Shown here: in pieces, positions 1 to 9,835 of the stretch
Layout of the letters: every line of letters starts with the position of its first letter
Numbering within the stretch: the stretch's first letter is position 1
Assembly (NCBI RefSeq): GCF_007556585.1
Contig: NZ_VJNA01000008.1
Location: 46,352-110,351, forward strand
From: Tepidimonas aquatica
GTDB taxonomy: Bacteria > Pseudomonadota > Gammaproteobacteria > Burkholderiales > Burkholderiaceae_C
DNA: 64,000 nt
Reading direction: 5' to 3'
Notes under the pieces: model-generated
Seen by the model: the letters and a program-made list of their open reading frames with translations, nothing else
Database searches by the model: none
What the model was told of the DNA's origin: nothing
Program-made: the position numbers and the translations under genes

Positions 1-76
1 TGGCGTCGCGCCGTTGGGGCGCTGACGGCTCCGCCCTGCCGACACCGGGCGCAGCGGGCGCGGGGCACACGGGCCT

Positions 77-1264
77 CTAACGCGGCACGGGGTGTTCGTG
101 GCGCGCCAGCTGCAGCGCGCACGCGGCGGCCAGCAAGGCCGCCACCATGCCGGCAACGAACACGGCGCTCAGCCCCCAGTGGACGCTGATCGCGCCACCC
201 ACGGCACCCGCCGTCACGCCCGCCAGACCGTAGCCCACCACCGCGTACAGCGCCTGACCGCGCGCGCGCAACGCACCCGGAAAGTGGCGGTTGATCCAGC
301 CGATGCACACCGTGTGATGGGCGGCAAAGGTGATGGCATGCACCACCTGCGCGGCCACCAGCCACGCGAGTTCGTGCGCGCCCCACGCTGTGGCCGCCAT
401 GCGCAGCGCGGTCAGCAGCGCGGCCACCAGCAACCACTGCCCGTCGCTGAAGCGCGGCAACCAGCGGCCCTGGGTGAAAAACCAGCCGATTTCCACCACC
501 ACGGCCACCGCCCACAGCGCGCCGATGGTGCCTTTGCCGTAGCCCAACTGGTCCAGGTACAGCGAAAAAAAGATGTAAATGAACACGTGCGCCAGCACGT
601 GCCCGTACAACGCCGCGCCGAACCACAGCACCGCAGGCTGGCGCAACACCTGTCGCAGCGCCGGGGTCGGCAGCGCCTGCGTCGCACCCAGGTGCCGCGG
701 CGCCAGCGGCGGCAAGCGCCACACCGCCAGCAGCACCAGCGCCAGCGTGGCGCTGGCCCACAGCGGAAAGCTGCCCATGCCCGTGCGCTCGAACACGTAC
801 CCCGCCAGCAGCACGGTGACCAAAAACCCAAGCGACCCCCACAGCCGGATGCGACCGTAGCGCGCCGCGTCGAACCCACCGTGTTGGCTGACCGCGTGGG
901 CCAGCGCCGCTTCGGACAGCGGCATCATGCCGCTGGTGTGCGTGAACAGCAGCAGCAACACCACGGGCAGCCAGCCGGGCCACGGTTGCCACCACAGGCC
1001 CAGCGTCAGCAGCAGCGCTGCGCTGGCGCACCAGCGCAGCCAGCGCAGCGGGTCGCCGTGGCGGTCGCTCAGGCTGGCCCACAGCCACGGCGCAAACACG
1101 CGGGTGGCCGACTGCAGCGCGGTCAGCAGCCCAATGGCCCACACGCCGTAGCCGAGCTGTTGCAGCCACAGCGGCAGGTACGGGTTGAAAAACCCGATGT
1201 GCGCAAAATACCCGGCCGACAGCGCCGCGTACGGCCACAGCCGCGGGGCGGCCGCTGCGCTCAT
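77..1264 (-). CDS. MFS transporter, HcaT/3-phenylpropionate-type
   Basis: 395 aa inner-membrane protein with about twelve hydrophobic segments, starting at the first one (residues ~10-30). A short charged loop SDRHGD after TM2 (about residue 65) is the reduced form of the MFS loop motif. The overall pattern resembles the HcaT/phenylpropionate-permease branch of the major facilitator superfamily, proton-coupled carriers for small organic acids or nucleosides; the substrate cannot be read here. The start codon overlaps the stop codon of aroC by 4 bases (ATGA), so it is probably translated from the same mRNA as aroC and the Na/Pi cotransporter. Family is fairly sure, substrate unknown. Confidence 0.8.
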   Translation of the reverse strand: MSAAAAPRLWPYAALSAGYFAHIGFFNPYLPLWLQQLGYGVWAIGLLTALQSATRVFAPWLWASLSDRHGDPLRWLRWCASAALLLTLGLWWQPWPGWLPVVLLLLFTHTSGMMPLSEAALAHAVSQHGGFDAARYGRIRLWGSLGFLVTVLLAGYVFERTGMGSFPLWASATLALVLLAVWRLPPLAPRHLGATQALPTPALRQVLRQPAVLWFGAALYGHVLAHVFIYIFFSLYLDQLGYGKGTIGALWAVAVVVEIGWFFTQGRWLPRFSDGQWLLVAALLTALRMAATAWGAHELAWLVAAQVVHAITFAAHHTVCIGWINRHFPGALRARGQALYAVVGYGLAGVTAGAVGGAISVHWGLSAVFVAGMVAALLAAACALQLARHEHPVPR

Positions 1265-2373
1265 GCCGCCGGTTGCAGCGGGGCCTGCGCCGCCACCGGC
1301 CCAGGGCTGACCCGCACGTCACCGCATTGCGCGCGGTGGCGCAAGGCGTGGTCCATCAGCACCAGCGCCAGCAGCGCCTCGACGATCGGCACGGCGCGGA
1401 TGCCAACGCACGGATCGTGCCGGCCTTTGGTGATGACCTCGACGGGCTGGCCGGCGGTGTCGATCGACGGCCGCGGCACCAGAATGGAGCTGGTGGGCTT
1501 GATGGCCAGCGTCACGACGATATCCTGCCCGGTGCTGATGCCGCCGAGGATGCCCCCGGCGTGGTTGGAGACAAAGCCCTGCGGCGTGATGGCGTCGCCA
1601 TGCTCGCTGCCGCGTTGGGTAACGCAGGCAAAGCCGTCGCCGATCTCGACGCCTTTGACGGCGTTGAGGCCCATCATCGCGTGCGCAATGTCGGCGTCCA
1701 GCCGGTCGTAGATCGGCTCGCCCAGCCCCACCGGCACGCCATGGGCCTCGACACGCAGCCTGGCCCCGACCGAGTCACCAGCTTTGCGAATGTCGCCAAG
1801 GTACGCTTCCAGCGCCACCACATCCGCCGTCGGGGCGAAAAAGGGGTTGGCGTCCACGTGCTGCCAGCCCTCGAACGGCACCTGCACGGTGCCAATTTGC
1901 AACAGGCAGCCACGCACGACGGTGCCGTAGTGCTCGCGCAGCCACTTGCGCGCCACGGCACCCGCCGCCACGGTGGGGGCGGTCAGCCGCGCCGAGGAGC
2001 GCCCCCCGCCGCGCGGGTCGCGGATACCGTACTTGTGCCAGTAGGTGTAGTCGGCATGCCCGGGCCGGAAGGTTTGCGCGATGTCGGCGTAATCCTTGCT
2101 GCGCTGATCGGTGTTGGCGATCAGCAGCGCGATCGGCGCGCCGGTGGTGCGCCCCTGGTAGACGCCGCTGAGGATCTGCACCTGGTCGGCCTCCTGCCGC
2201 TGCGTGACGAATTTGCTGCTGCCGGGACGGCGGCGGTCCAGCTCCGGCTGGATGTCGGCCTCGGACAGCGCCAGCCCGGGCGGGCAGCCGTCGATGACGC
2301 AGCCGATGGCCGGTCCGTGCGATTCGCCGAAGTTGGTGACGCGAAACAGGGTACCCAGGGTGTTGCCGCTCAT
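1261..2373 (-). CDS. aroC: chorismate synthase
   Basis: 370 aa, the normal length. It converts 5-enolpyruvylshikimate-3-phosphate to chorismate using reduced FMN, the last step of the shikimate pathway, in the cytoplasm. All three family signatures are visible: GESHGPAIG near residue 17, [11 protein letters not shown] near residue 125 and [12 protein letters not shown] near residue 330. The start MSGNTLG matches the family N-terminus; the reading frame stays open far upstream, but that part is only the shadow of the Na/Pi cotransporter gene. It lies 8 bases downstream of that gene and overlaps the MFS gene start by 4 bases, suggesting one operon. Confidence 0.97.
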   Translation of the reverse strand: MSGNTLGTLFRVTNFGESHGPAIGCVIDGCPPGLALSEADIQPELDRRRPGSSKFVTQRQEADQVQILSGVYQGRTTGAPIALLIANTDQRSKDYADIAQTFRPGHADYTYWHKYGIRDPRGGGRSSARLTAPTVAAGAVARKWLREHYGTVVRGCLLQIGTVQVPFEGWQHVDANPFFAPTADVVALEAYLGDIRKAGDSVGARLRVEAHGVPVGLGEPIYDRLDADIAHAMMGLNAVKGVEIGDGFACVTQRGSEHGDAITPQGFVSNHAGGILGGISTGQDIVVTLAIKPTSSILVPRPSIDTAGQPVEVITKGRHDPCVGIRAVPIVEALLALVLMDHALRHRAQCGDVRVSPGPVAAQAPLQPAA

Positions 2374-2381
2374 GCGCGGCA

Positions 2382-4052
2382 TTATCCCGCAGCGTCGCCG
2401 CCCGCGGCCGTCACCCTGGCCAGGGCCAGCCGCGCCGCTTTGGTGATTTGTTGCAAGCCGCGGCGCAACTCGCTGGCCGCGCGCAGCCAGGCGTCCATCG
2501 CGTCCAGCGGCAATTGCCCCTGGGCACCGGCACGCAGCAGCGCCGCTTTCAGCACGGCGTAGGCGTCCTCGGCTTCGGTCAGCGCGGCGTCCAGCGCGGT
2601 GGCGTCCGCGCCGGTGCTGGTGTGCAGCAGTTCCAGCAACGCACGCGCGCGTTGCCCAAACGCGCCCAGCTCCAGCAGCGGCAGCCCCGCCACCGGCTGC
2701 GCCCACGGCGCCAGGGCCTCGGCCGCCTCGTCGGCCTGCTCCACGGCGACCTCGGCGTAGCGGGCCACGCGCAGCAAGTCGGGCAGGCGCTCGGCGCTGG
2801 CACGCTCCAGCTCCGCGCGTTGCAAGCGCACCACAAAGTCGGCCACCGCCCGCTGCAGCGCGTGCGCCGCGCCGCGCGCCGCACCCAAGCGCTGTTGCAC
2901 CACCGCCACGTCCGGCGCGCCGGCCACCGGTGCGGGCTGCAGCGCGGGCAGCTCCAGCACCGTGCGCAACGCTGTCACCGCCAGGCCCTGCAGGCGCTGC
3001 AGCTCGTGCCGCAACGCGTCCAGCGCCAACGCCGGCACCGCCAGCACCGTGGGGTCCAGGTGGCGCGGACGGGCCTCGTCTTCCTCCGCCGCTTGAAAGC
3101 GCGTCTGTAACCAGCGCGTCAGCGTCGGCGTCAGCGGCCACATCAGCAGCACGCCCAGCACGTTGAACAGCGTGTGGAACATCGCCACCGTCAGCGCCGG
3201 CAGCGGCGGCCAGCCCAACGCCTGCTTGGCCTGCAACAGGGCCTGCACCAGCCATGGCAGCAGCGCCAGCGCCACACCAGCGGTTATGACATTGAACGCC
3301 ACGTGCGCCAGCGCGGCGCGCTTGGCGTTGGGGGTGGCGCGCACAGCGGCCAGCACCGCGGTGACGGTGGTGCCGATGTTGGCCCCAATGACCACCGCCG
3401 CTGCACCCTGGGCGCTGATCAAGCCCGCCTCGGCAGCGCTGAGGGCCACCGTCAGCGACGCGCTGGAGCTTTGCATCAGCACCGTCAGCGCCAAGCCCAC
3501 GCCCAGTTGGGCCAGCACGGCGGTCCACCCGACACCGGCGGGCAACGTGATGGCGCTGGCCACGCCATCGAAGGCGTGCTTGAGCATTTCGATGCCCAAA
3601 AACAGCAGGCCAAACCCGGCCAGCGCCGTACCCAGCGCGGCGCGCCGGCTGCCCGCACCGGTAAGCCGCACGGCCACGCCAACGCCCACCAGCGGCAGCG
3701 CCAGCGCGTCGATCTTGAAGCCAAAGCCCAGCAACGACACCAGCCAGCCGGTCATCGTCGTGCCGACGTTGGCGCCATACAGCACCCACAGCGCCCCCGC
3801 CAGCGGCAGCAAGCCGGCGTTGACAAAACCGATCGTGGCCACGGTGACGGCACTGGACGATTGCACCACCGCCGTCACCAACCCACCGACCGCAAGCGCC
3901 CGCACCCGCGTCGTGGTGGAGGCACGCAAGATGCGCTGCAGCGCCGAGCCGGCGGCCAGGCGCAGCCCGTCCGTCATCAGCTCCATGCCCAGCAGGAACA
4001 GGCCGAGCCCGCCCAGCAGGGTGGCCAGCGCTGGTCCGACGCCTTCGGTCAC
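2382..4052 (-). CDS. Na/Pi cotransporter family protein (NptA/PNaS type) with PhoU-like tail
   Basis: 556 aa. The N-terminal ~330 residues are hydrophobic and carry the two inverted QSSSA repeats (about residues 64-68 and again near 200) that mark sodium-phosphate cotransporters of the NptA/SLC34 family. The C-terminal ~200 residues are helical and Ala/Leu/Glu-rich, like the PhoU domain fused to many bacterial members. The likely role is sodium-driven phosphate movement across the inner membrane. It is the middle gene of a CBS protein - Na/Pi - aroC - MFS series, 9 bases from the CBS gene and 8 from aroC. Confidence 0.88.
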   Translation of the reverse strand: MTEGVGPALATLLGGLGLFLLGMELMTDGLRLAAGSALQRILRASTTTRVRALAVGGLVTAVVQSSSAVTVATIGFVNAGLLPLAGALWVLYGANVGTTMTGWLVSLLGFGFKIDALALPLVGVGVAVRLTGAGSRRAALGTALAGFGLLFLGIEMLKHAFDGVASAITLPAGVGWTAVLAQLGVGLALTVLMQSSSASLTVALSAAEAGLISAQGAAAVVIGANIGTTVTAVLAAVRATPNAKRAALAHVAFNVITAGVALALLPWLVQALLQAKQALGWPPLPALTVAMFHTLFNVLGVLLMWPLTPTLTRWLQTRFQAAEEDEARPRHLDPTVLAVPALALDALRHELQRLQGLAVTALRTVLELPALQPAPVAGAPDVAVVQQRLGAARGAAHALQRAVADFVVRLQRAELERASAERLPDLLRVARYAEVAVEQADEAAEALAPWAQPVAGLPLLELGAFGQRARALLELLHTSTGADATALDAALTEAEDAYAVLKAALLRAGAQGQLPLDAMDAWLRAASELRRGLQQITKAARLALARVTAAGGDAAG

Positions 4053-4061
4053 GGCGCGGTG

Positions 4062-4574
4062 TCAGTGCGCCGCCGCCCCGCCCTGCGCGGCCGACGTGCC
4101 GCCGTCCGCAGCGGCGCCCGTGCCGGCGGCCGGTGCGTCGTCTTCGGGCCAGTCGCGGATGTAGGCCTTGAGCATTTTGTTCTCGAAGCTTTGCATCTCG
4201 ACCACCGCCTTGGCCACGTCGTAAAAGCTGATCACCCCCATCAGCATGCCGCCGTCCATGACCGGCATGTAGCGCGTGTGGCGTTCCAGCATCATCGGGC
4301 GCACCTGGTCGAGCTCGGTTTCGGGCGTGCACGTCATCGGGTGGTCGTCCATGATGCTGCGCACCGTCACGTCGCCCACCGTGCCGCCGTTGCGCGCGAT
4401 GGTGTCGATGACCTCACGAAACGTCAGCATGCCAACCAGTTGGCCGTGCTCCATGACCGCCAGCGAGCCGATGTCGAACTGCGCCATCGTCTCCACGGCA
4501 CGGCCCAGTTTTTCGTCGGGCGACACGGTGTAGAGCGTGCCGCCTTTGACGCGCAGGATTTCGCGAACTTTCAT
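4062..4574 (-). CDS. CBS-domain protein (paired CBS, IMPDH-like module)
   Basis: 170 aa cytoplasmic protein made of two CBS motifs (about residues 8-65 and 72-130) followed by a low-complexity Ala/Gly tail. Stand-alone CBS pairs bind adenosine nucleotides and often sense energy state; no catalytic domain is present. The start MKVREIL is chosen because AGGAG lies about 8 bases upstream and the longer open frame above it is out of character. It is the first gene of the minus-strand run and is divergent from metY. A regulatory link with the downstream Na/Pi transporter is only a guess. Confidence 0.85.
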   Translation of the reverse strand: MKVREILRVKGGTLYTVSPDEKLGRAVETMAQFDIGSLAVMEHGQLVGMLTFREVIDTIARNGGTVGDVTVRSIMDDHPMTCTPETELDQVRPMMLERHTRYMPVMDGGMLMGVISFYDVAKAVVEMQSFENKMLKAYIRDWPEDDAPAAGTGAAADGGTSAAQGGAAAH

Positions 4575-4654
4575 CGTGGGGCTCCTGTTGTCTCGTGGGC
4601 GCGGCCACTGCGGCCGCCGTGTAGCTAATATAGACCACAATGCGAGGAGACACC
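4575..4654. promoter_or_regulatory. divergent intergenic region, CBS gene / metY
   Basis: 80 bases separate the divergent CBS and metY starts. An AT-rich island, TAATAT at 4626-4631, stands out in GC-rich surroundings and could act as a -10 box for metY; read on the other strand the same bases give a TATATT-like box for the CBS gene. No good -35 is visible. GAGGAG-type Shine-Dalgarno sequences sit in front of both genes. Confidence 0.35.
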
Positions 4655-5965
4655 ATGCCTGGTTACGCCGATCCCGGCTTCGACACCCTGGCGCTGCACG
4701 CCGGCGCCGCCCCCGACCCCGCCACCGGCGCGCGCGCGGTGCCGATCCACCTGACGACGTCGTTCGTCTTCGAGTCGGCCGACCACGCCGCGGCACTGTT
4801 CAACCTCGAGCGCGTGGGCCACGTCTACAGCCGCATCAGCAACCCCACCAACGCGGTGCTGGAGCAGCGCGTGGCGGCGCTGGAAGGTGGCATCGCCGCC
4901 ATCAGCACCGCCAGCGGCCAGGCTGCCTTGCACCTGGCCATCGCCACGCTGATGGGCACAGGCGGACACATCGTTGCCTCCAGCGCGCTGTACGGCGGCA
5001 GCCACAACCTGCTGCACTACACGCTGCGGCGCTTTGGCATCGAAACCACCTTCGTGCGCCCCGGCGATCTGGATGGCTGGCGTGCCGCCATCCGCCCCAC
5101 CACGCGGCTGCTGTTTGGCGAGACGGTGGGCAACCCGGGCCTGGACGTGCTGGACATCCCGGCGGTGGCCGACATCGCCCACGCGGCGGGCGTGCCGTTG
5201 CTGGTGGACTCGACGCTGACCACCCCGTGGCTGATCCAACCGCTGGCGCTGGGCGCGGACCTGGTGGTCCACTCGGCCACCAAATTTTTGAGCGGTCATG
5301 GCACCGTCATCGGCGGCGTGCTGGTCGACGGCGGCAGCTTCGATTGGGAAGCCGCGCACCAGCGCGACGGACGCTTTGCCGAGCTGGCCGAGCCTTACGA
5401 CGGCTTTCACCGCATGGTGTTCGCCGAAGAGTCCACGGTAGGCGCCTTTACCCTGCGCGCCCGGCGCGAGGGGTTGCGCGACTTTGGCGCCTGCATGAGC
5501 CCGCACACCGCCTGGTTGATTTTGCAAGGTATCGAGACGCTGCCGCTGCGCATGGCGCGGCACATGGCCAACACCGAAAAGGTGGTGGCTTTTTTGGCCG
5601 CGCACCCGATGGTGGCGCGCGTCGGCCACCCGTTGCTGCCCGATCACCCGAGCCACGCGCTGGCGCAGCGTCTGTTGCCGCGCGGTGCCGGCAGCGTGTT
5701 CAGCTTCGACCTCAAGGGCAGCCGCGCGCAGGGCCGCGCCTTCATCGAAGCGCTCAAACTCTTTAGCCACTTGGCCAACGTCGGCGACTGCCGCAGCCTG
5801 GTCATCCACCCGGCCAGCACGACGCACTTCCGCATGAGCGACGAGGCGCTGGCCGCCGCCGGTATCGGGCCCGGCACGATCCGCCTGTCGATCGGCCTGG
5901 AAGACCCCGACGACCTGATCGACGACCTCAAGCGCGCCTTCAAGGCCGCCGAAAAAGCCGCCTGA
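4655..5965 (+). CDS. metY: O-acetylhomoserine aminocarboxypropyltransferase (PLP sulfhydrylase)
   Basis: 436 aa Cys/Met-metabolism PLP enzyme. It makes homocysteine (or cysteine) from O-acylated homoserine and sulfide in the cytoplasm. The PLP lysine is in SATKFLSGHG (K210); VYSRISNPTN near residue 57 and the substrate-binding STASGQAA block fit the MetY branch better than cystathionine synthases. A start at 4640 is possible, but AGGAG at 4645-4649 is correctly spaced for ATG at 4655, and the residues before it are not conserved-looking. It is followed after 16 bases by an alpha/beta hydrolase. The use of acetyl versus succinyl homoserine cannot be settled by eye. Confidence 0.88.
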   Translation: MPGYADPGFDTLALHAGAAPDPATGARAVPIHLTTSFVFESADHAAALFNLERVGHVYSRISNPTNAVLEQRVAALEGGIAAISTASGQAALHLAIATLMGTGGHIVASSALYGGSHNLLHYTLRRFGIETTFVRPGDLDGWRAAIRPTTRLLFGETVGNPGLDVLDIPAVADIAHAAGVPLLVDSTLTTPWLIQPLALGADLVVHSATKFLSGHGTVIGGVLVDGGSFDWEAAHQRDGRFAELAEPYDGFHRMVFAEESTVGAFTLRARREGLRDFGACMSPHTAWLILQGIETLPLRMARHMANTEKVVAFLAAHPMVARVGHPLLPDHPSHALAQRLLPRGAGSVFSFDLKGSRAQGRAFIEALKLFSHLANVGDCRSLVIHPASTTHFRMSDEALAAAGIGPGTIRLSIGLEDPDDLIDDLKRAFKAAEKAA

Positions 5966-5981
5966 CCCGGGAGAGCGCACC

Positions 5982-6815
5982 ATGATGATCGACGTGCACG
6001 GCGCCCCGCTGTACGCCTACACCGGCGGCAAAGCGTTTGACCCCGCGCAGCCCACCGTGGTGATGATCCACGGCGTGCTCAACGACCACAGCGTGTGGAT
6101 TTTGCAAAGCCGCTACCTCGCGCACCACGGCTTCAACGTGCTGGCCATCGACCTGCCCGGCCATGGCCGCAGTGGCGGTCAGACCCCGGCCAGCGTCGCC
6201 GACGCCGTGCGTGCGGTGGCCGGATGCCTGGACGCGCTGGGCGTGGCGCGCGCCGCCCTGGTAGGACACAGCTGGGGCTCGCTGATCGCGCTGCAGACCG
6301 CGGCCGAGCTGCCCGAGCGCGTGTCGCAACTGGCGCTGGTGGGCACGGCGTACCCGATGCGGGTGTCGCCGGCGTTGCTGGAGGCGTCGCTCAACGCGCC
6401 GCTGAAAGCCATCGACATGGTCAATGTGTACAGTCACTCGACGCTGGCGCCGCCGCCCTCGGCGTTGGGGCCCGGCGCCTGGCTGTACGGCGGCTCGCGC
6501 GCGCTGATGCGCCGCGTGCTGGCCAGCAACCCGTCGGTCAACGTCTTTCACCGCGGCTTTGTCGCCTGCGACAGCTACCAAGACGGCGAGGTCGCCGCGC
6601 GCCAGGTGCGCTGCCCGGTGCTGTTCGTGCTGGGCACGCGCGACCAAATGACGCCGCCGAAAGCCGCGCAGCCGCTCATCGACGCCACCCGCGCCGCAGG
6701 CGTGCCGGTGCAGGTGGTGCGCGTGCCCGCCGGCCACGCGCTGATGACCGAAGCCCCCGACGCCGTGCTGGAGGCGCTGTACGGCTGGCTGCGCCAGCCC
6801 GCGGGCGTGGGTTGA
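5982..6815 (+). CDS. alpha/beta-fold hydrolase
   Basis: 277 aa. Alpha/beta hydrolase with oxyanion HG (residues 30-31), nucleophile elbow GHSWG (S97), acid in GTRDQMTP and the catalytic His in GHALMTEAP near the C-terminus, so the triad is complete. There is no signal peptide, so it is cytoplasmic. GGAGAG lies just upstream of the double ATG. It sits between metY and a P450 on the same strand; the substrate is unknown, possibly an ester, thioester or epoxide. The pairing with the P450 suggests oxidation followed by hydrolysis of a lipophilic compound, which is inference. Confidence 0.85.
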   Translation: MMIDVHGAPLYAYTGGKAFDPAQPTVVMIHGVLNDHSVWILQSRYLAHHGFNVLAIDLPGHGRSGGQTPASVADAVRAVAGCLDALGVARAALVGHSWGSLIALQTAAELPERVSQLALVGTAYPMRVSPALLEASLNAPLKAIDMVNVYSHSTLAPPPSALGPGAWLYGGSRALMRRVLASNPSVNVFHRGFVACDSYQDGEVAARQVRCPVLFVLGTRDQMTPPKAAQPLIDATRAAGVPVQVVRVPAGHALMTEAPDAVLEALYGWLRQPAGVG

Positions 6816-6844
6816 CAGGGGCCGACACACATCGCTGCACCGCC

Positions 6845-8149
6845 ATGGACGCACCACCGATACCACCTGAAGCCATCACGCCACCGATGGCGCCCGAGCG
6901 TGCGGTGGCGATCGCCAGCACGTTCGACCTGCGCGCGCTGCCGCCCGACTTTTTGGCCAACCCCTACCCGGTGTACGCGGTGTTGCGCGAGCGCGACCCC
7001 GTGCGCGCGATGCCCGATGGCAGCTGGTTCCTGACCCGGCACGCCGACCTCGTGGCCGTGTACCGCGACGCCGCCACCTTCAGCTCGGACAAGCACGTCG
7101 AGTTTGCGCCCAAGTACGGCCCCGACTCGCCGCTGTACGAGCACCACACGACGAGCCTGGTGTTCAACGACCCGCCCCTGCATACGCGGGTGCGCAAGCT
7201 CATCATGGGGGCGCTGACGCGGCGCGCCATCGCCGACCTGGAGCCCGGTCTGGTGGCGCTGGTGGACGGGCTGCTCGACCGCATCGCAGCCCAGGGCGGG
7301 GGCGATCTGATCGAGGACTTTGCGGCGGCCATTCCCGTCGAAATCATCGGCAACCTGCTGGGCGTGCCGCACGACGAGCGCGGCCCGTTGCGCGGCTGGT
7401 CGCTGGCCATCCTGGGAGCGTTGGAGCCGGTGCTGACGCCGCAGCGCCGGCAAGAAGGTGAACGTGCGGTGCTGGACATGCTGGACTACCTGCGCGTGCT
7501 GGTGGCGCACCGCCGCCGCCACCCGCTGGACCCCCAGCGCGATGTGCTGACGCGCCTGATCCAGGGCGAGGCCGACGGCGAGCGCCTGACCGAGACCGAA
7601 CTGCTGCACAACTGCATCTTCCTGCTGAACGCTGGCCACGAGACCACCACCAACCTGATTGGCAACGCGTTGGTGTGCCTGCACGAGTGGCCACAGGAAA
7701 AGACGCGGTTGCTGCAACGGCTGCATGACGCGCGCCATCAGCCCGAGCAGCAGGAGGCCATCCTGAGCGCCGCGGTGGACGAGTTTTTGCGCTTCGAATC
7801 GAGCAACCAACTCGGCAACCGCCGCGCGCTGCGCGCCGCCGAGGTGGGCGGCGTGCGCCTGCCCGAAGGGGCGCTGGTGACGCTGTGCATCGGCGCGACC
7901 AACCGTGACCCCGCGGTGTTCGAGCACCCCGAGCGGCTGGACCTGAGCCGCCCCAACAACCGCCACCTGGCCTTCGGCTTCGGTGTGCACCAGTGCGCCG
8001 GGCTGAGTCTGGCGCGGCTGGAGGGCCGCATCGCCATCGGGCGCTTTCTGGCACGCTTTCCACGCTACACACTCAGCGCGCCGCCGGTGCGTGGCGGGCG
8101 GGCGCGTTTTCGGGGGTTTTTGCGCGCCCCCTTCGTCACCGAGGCTTGA
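6845..8149 (+). CDS. cytochrome P450
   Basis: 434 aa soluble bacterial P450. I-helix oxygen-activation motif AGHETTT (263-269), ExxR at E313-R316, and heme-thiolate loop FGFGVHQCAG with the ligand C384. It would insert one oxygen atom from O2 into an unknown substrate using electrons from a ferredoxin partner; no ferredoxin or reductase gene is adjacent. ATG at 6845 is chosen because it gives a family-typical N-terminus; the frame is open further upstream only as a shadow of the hydrolase gene. Its stop codon abuts the stop codon of the convergent YihY gene with no base between. Confidence 0.95.
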   Translation: MDAPPIPPEAITPPMAPERAVAIASTFDLRALPPDFLANPYPVYAVLRERDPVRAMPDGSWFLTRHADLVAVYRDAATFSSDKHVEFAPKYGPDSPLYEHHTTSLVFNDPPLHTRVRKLIMGALTRRAIADLEPGLVALVDGLLDRIAAQGGGDLIEDFAAAIPVEIIGNLLGVPHDERGPLRGWSLAILGALEPVLTPQRRQEGERAVLDMLDYLRVLVAHRRRHPLDPQRDVLTRLIQGEADGERLTETELLHNCIFLLNAGHETTTNLIGNALVCLHEWPQEKTRLLQRLHDARHQPEQQEAILSAAVDEFLRFESSNQLGNRRALRAAEVGGVRLPEGALVTLCIGATNRDPAVFEHPERLDLSRPNNRHLAFGFGVHQCAGLSLARLEGRIAIGRFLARFPRYTLSAPPVRGGRARFRGFLRAPFVTEA

Positions 8150-9400
8150 TCACCCCGCGATTGGCCGTGCCACCGGAGCCGGCAGCACCTGCGCCACCGC
8201 CGTCGCCTCCAGCGGCAGCGCACGCCACAGCGGCTCGGTGCTGGCGTCGCGCGGCAGCCACAGCACCTGTGCCAGCTCGGCCAACGTCCGCTGCCGCAGG
8301 TCGACCAGCAACACCCAGCGTCCGTCGGCGTCGCTCAGGCGCCCGACCCAGCCCAGCGCCTGCAACGCCTGCAGCGGCTCTTGCAACTGCAGCGGATCGA
8401 CGCGCAGCCGCCGGGCCAACTGCGCTGCGGTCAGACCCGGCTGCGGTGGCTGACGGCTGGCGTCGAGCTGCGCCAGCAGCTCCAGCGCCAACTGCATCGG
8501 CCAGCCGGGCGTGTTGCCGCGCCGCGCCACGCCCGCCAGCAGCAACGGCAGGTAGGCCACGATCACCGCCCCCAGCAGCACGATCAGCCACACCAGGTAC
8601 AACCACACCAGCAGGATCGGCACGGTGGCAAACGCCCCATAGACCACCGAATAGGTGGGCACCGCCCGCAGGTACCACGCCAGCAGGCTTTGCGCCAGCT
8701 CGAACGCCACCGCCACGAACACCCCGCCCACCAGCGCGTGGCTCGTCTGCACCTGGGCGTTGGGCACGAAGCGGTACAGCGCCGTCATGCCGGCCACCAC
8801 GGCGGCAAAGCCCGCCGCGTCCAGCAGCCACTTGACGCCTTGGTGCGCCACCGGCAGCCAGCCACGCGACACCGACAGCGCGTACGAGCTGGCGCTGAGC
8901 ACCACCGCCAACAGCAGCGGCGCCAACGTCAGCACCGCCCAGTACATCAGCACCCGCTGCGCCAGCGGCCGCAGCCGGCGCACGCGCCAGATGTCGTTGA
9001 GCTGGCGGTCGATCGTCAGCACCAGCGCCAGCGCCGTCACCAACAACGCCAGCGCCCCGCCAAGCCCGATTTGCGCCGCCTTGCTGGAAAACTGCCACAG
9101 GTACTGCGCCACCTGGCGCGCCAGGTGGTCCGGCACCAAGGCTTCGACCATCCAGCGCTGCACGCGCTGCTCCATCTGCCCAAACGCCGGAAACAGCGCA
9201 AACACCGCCAGCGCCACGGTCAACAGCGGCACCAGTGAGATGGTGGTGGTGAACGTCAGGCTGCCGGCGGCCACCGCCAGACGGTCGTGCGCGAAGCGCT
9301 CGCGCAACGTTTGCCAGGTGGTGCGCCAGGGGAACGTTTGCAACCGCTGCGCCAGCGCGCCGACGCTGGCCACGGCCAACCGGGAAGAGTCATGCTGCAT
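8150..9400 (-). CDS. YihY family inner-membrane protein (UPF0761), with C-terminal winged-helix-like domain
   Basis: 416 aa. Residues ~30-290 carry six hydrophobic segments with the YihY hallmark around AGSLTFTTTISLVPLLTV (residues ~45-63) and RQLNDIWRV. The C-terminal ~110 residues are soluble, with a pattern (AAQLARRLRVD, LGWVGRL) like the winged-helix extension found in longer YihY proteins; these were once called ribonuclease BN in error. Start MQHDSS at 9400; longer frames are open to 9637 but overlap the divergent DUF2069 gene. Function unknown. Confidence 0.88.
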   Translation of the reverse strand: MQHDSSRLAVASVGALAQRLQTFPWRTTWQTLRERFAHDRLAVAAGSLTFTTTISLVPLLTVALAVFALFPAFGQMEQRVQRWMVEALVPDHLARQVAQYLWQFSSKAAQIGLGGALALLVTALALVLTIDRQLNDIWRVRRLRPLAQRVLMYWAVLTLAPLLLAVVLSASSYALSVSRGWLPVAHQGVKWLLDAAGFAAVVAGMTALYRFVPNAQVQTSHALVGGVFVAVAFELAQSLLAWYLRAVPTYSVVYGAFATVPILLVWLYLVWLIVLLGAVIVAYLPLLLAGVARRGNTPGWPMQLALELLAQLDASRQPPQPGLTAAQLARRLRVDPLQLQEPLQALQALGWVGRLSDADGRWVLLVDLRQRTLAELAQVLWLPRDASTEPLWRALPLEATAVAQVLPAPVARPIAG

Positions 9401-9419
9401 GCCGCTATCATGCCAGCCG

Positions 9420-9821
9420 ATGCAACCTTTGTCGGCCTCGTCCACCCCCCACGCCGTCCCGCCGGCGGTGGCGCGCACGCGCGCGCTGGCCATCGCCGCG
9501 CTGGCCGCCATGATCGCGCTGGGTCTGGCGTGGGAGCTGTGGCTGGCGCCGCTGCGGCAGGGTGGCTCGTGGTGGGCGCTGAAGGTGCTGCCGCTGGCCA
9601 TACCGTTGGCCGGGTTGCTGAAGTGGCGGTTGTACACGTTCCGGTGGCTCAGCCTGCTGGTGTGGCCTTACGTGGCCGAAGGCGTGGTGCGTGGCAGCAA
9701 CGACGCGGGGCTGTCGGCGCTGCTGGCCTGGGGCCAGACCAGCTTGGCGCTGCTGTTGTTCGCCGCCTGCGCCGCGCACGTGCGGCTGCGCCTGCGCGCT
9801 GCGCACGTCCAGAGTCCCTAG
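9420..9821 (+). CDS. DUF2069 family small membrane protein
   Basis: 133 aa with about four hydrophobic segments (residues ~25-45, 55-72, 78-95, 100-120), Trp-rich, and the WPYVAEGVVR stretch typical of DUF2069. Its position divergent to YihY and upstream of an FAD-linked dehydrogenase is the only context. An in-frame ATG at 9399 would overlap the YihY start codon, so 9420 is preferred. No function is known for the family. Confidence 0.75.
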   Translation: MQPLSASSTPHAVPPAVARTRALAIAALAAMIALGLAWELWLAPLRQGGSWWALKVLPLAIPLAGLLKWRLYTFRWLSLLVWPYVAEGVVRGSNDAGLSALLAWGQTSLALLLFAACAAHVRLRLRAAHVQSP

Positions 9822-9835
9822 CGTTGCCAACGCCC

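Noticed and set aside
1261..4332. One very long minus-strand frame covering aroC and the Na/Pi gene region
   Set aside because: Only the part up to MSGNTLG at 2373 shows chorismate synthase similarity. The rest is the shifted reading of the Na/Pi cotransporter gene in high-GC DNA, with Arg/Gly-rich nonsense.
3174..4628. Long plus-strand frame rich in Arg/His/Gln
   Set aside because: Opposite strand of the Na/Pi and CBS genes; composition is typical of reverse frames in GC-rich DNA and no motif is present.
4640..4657. metY start at 4640
   Set aside because: The Shine-Dalgarno sequence lies between 4640 and 4655, so the ATG at 4655 is the better start.
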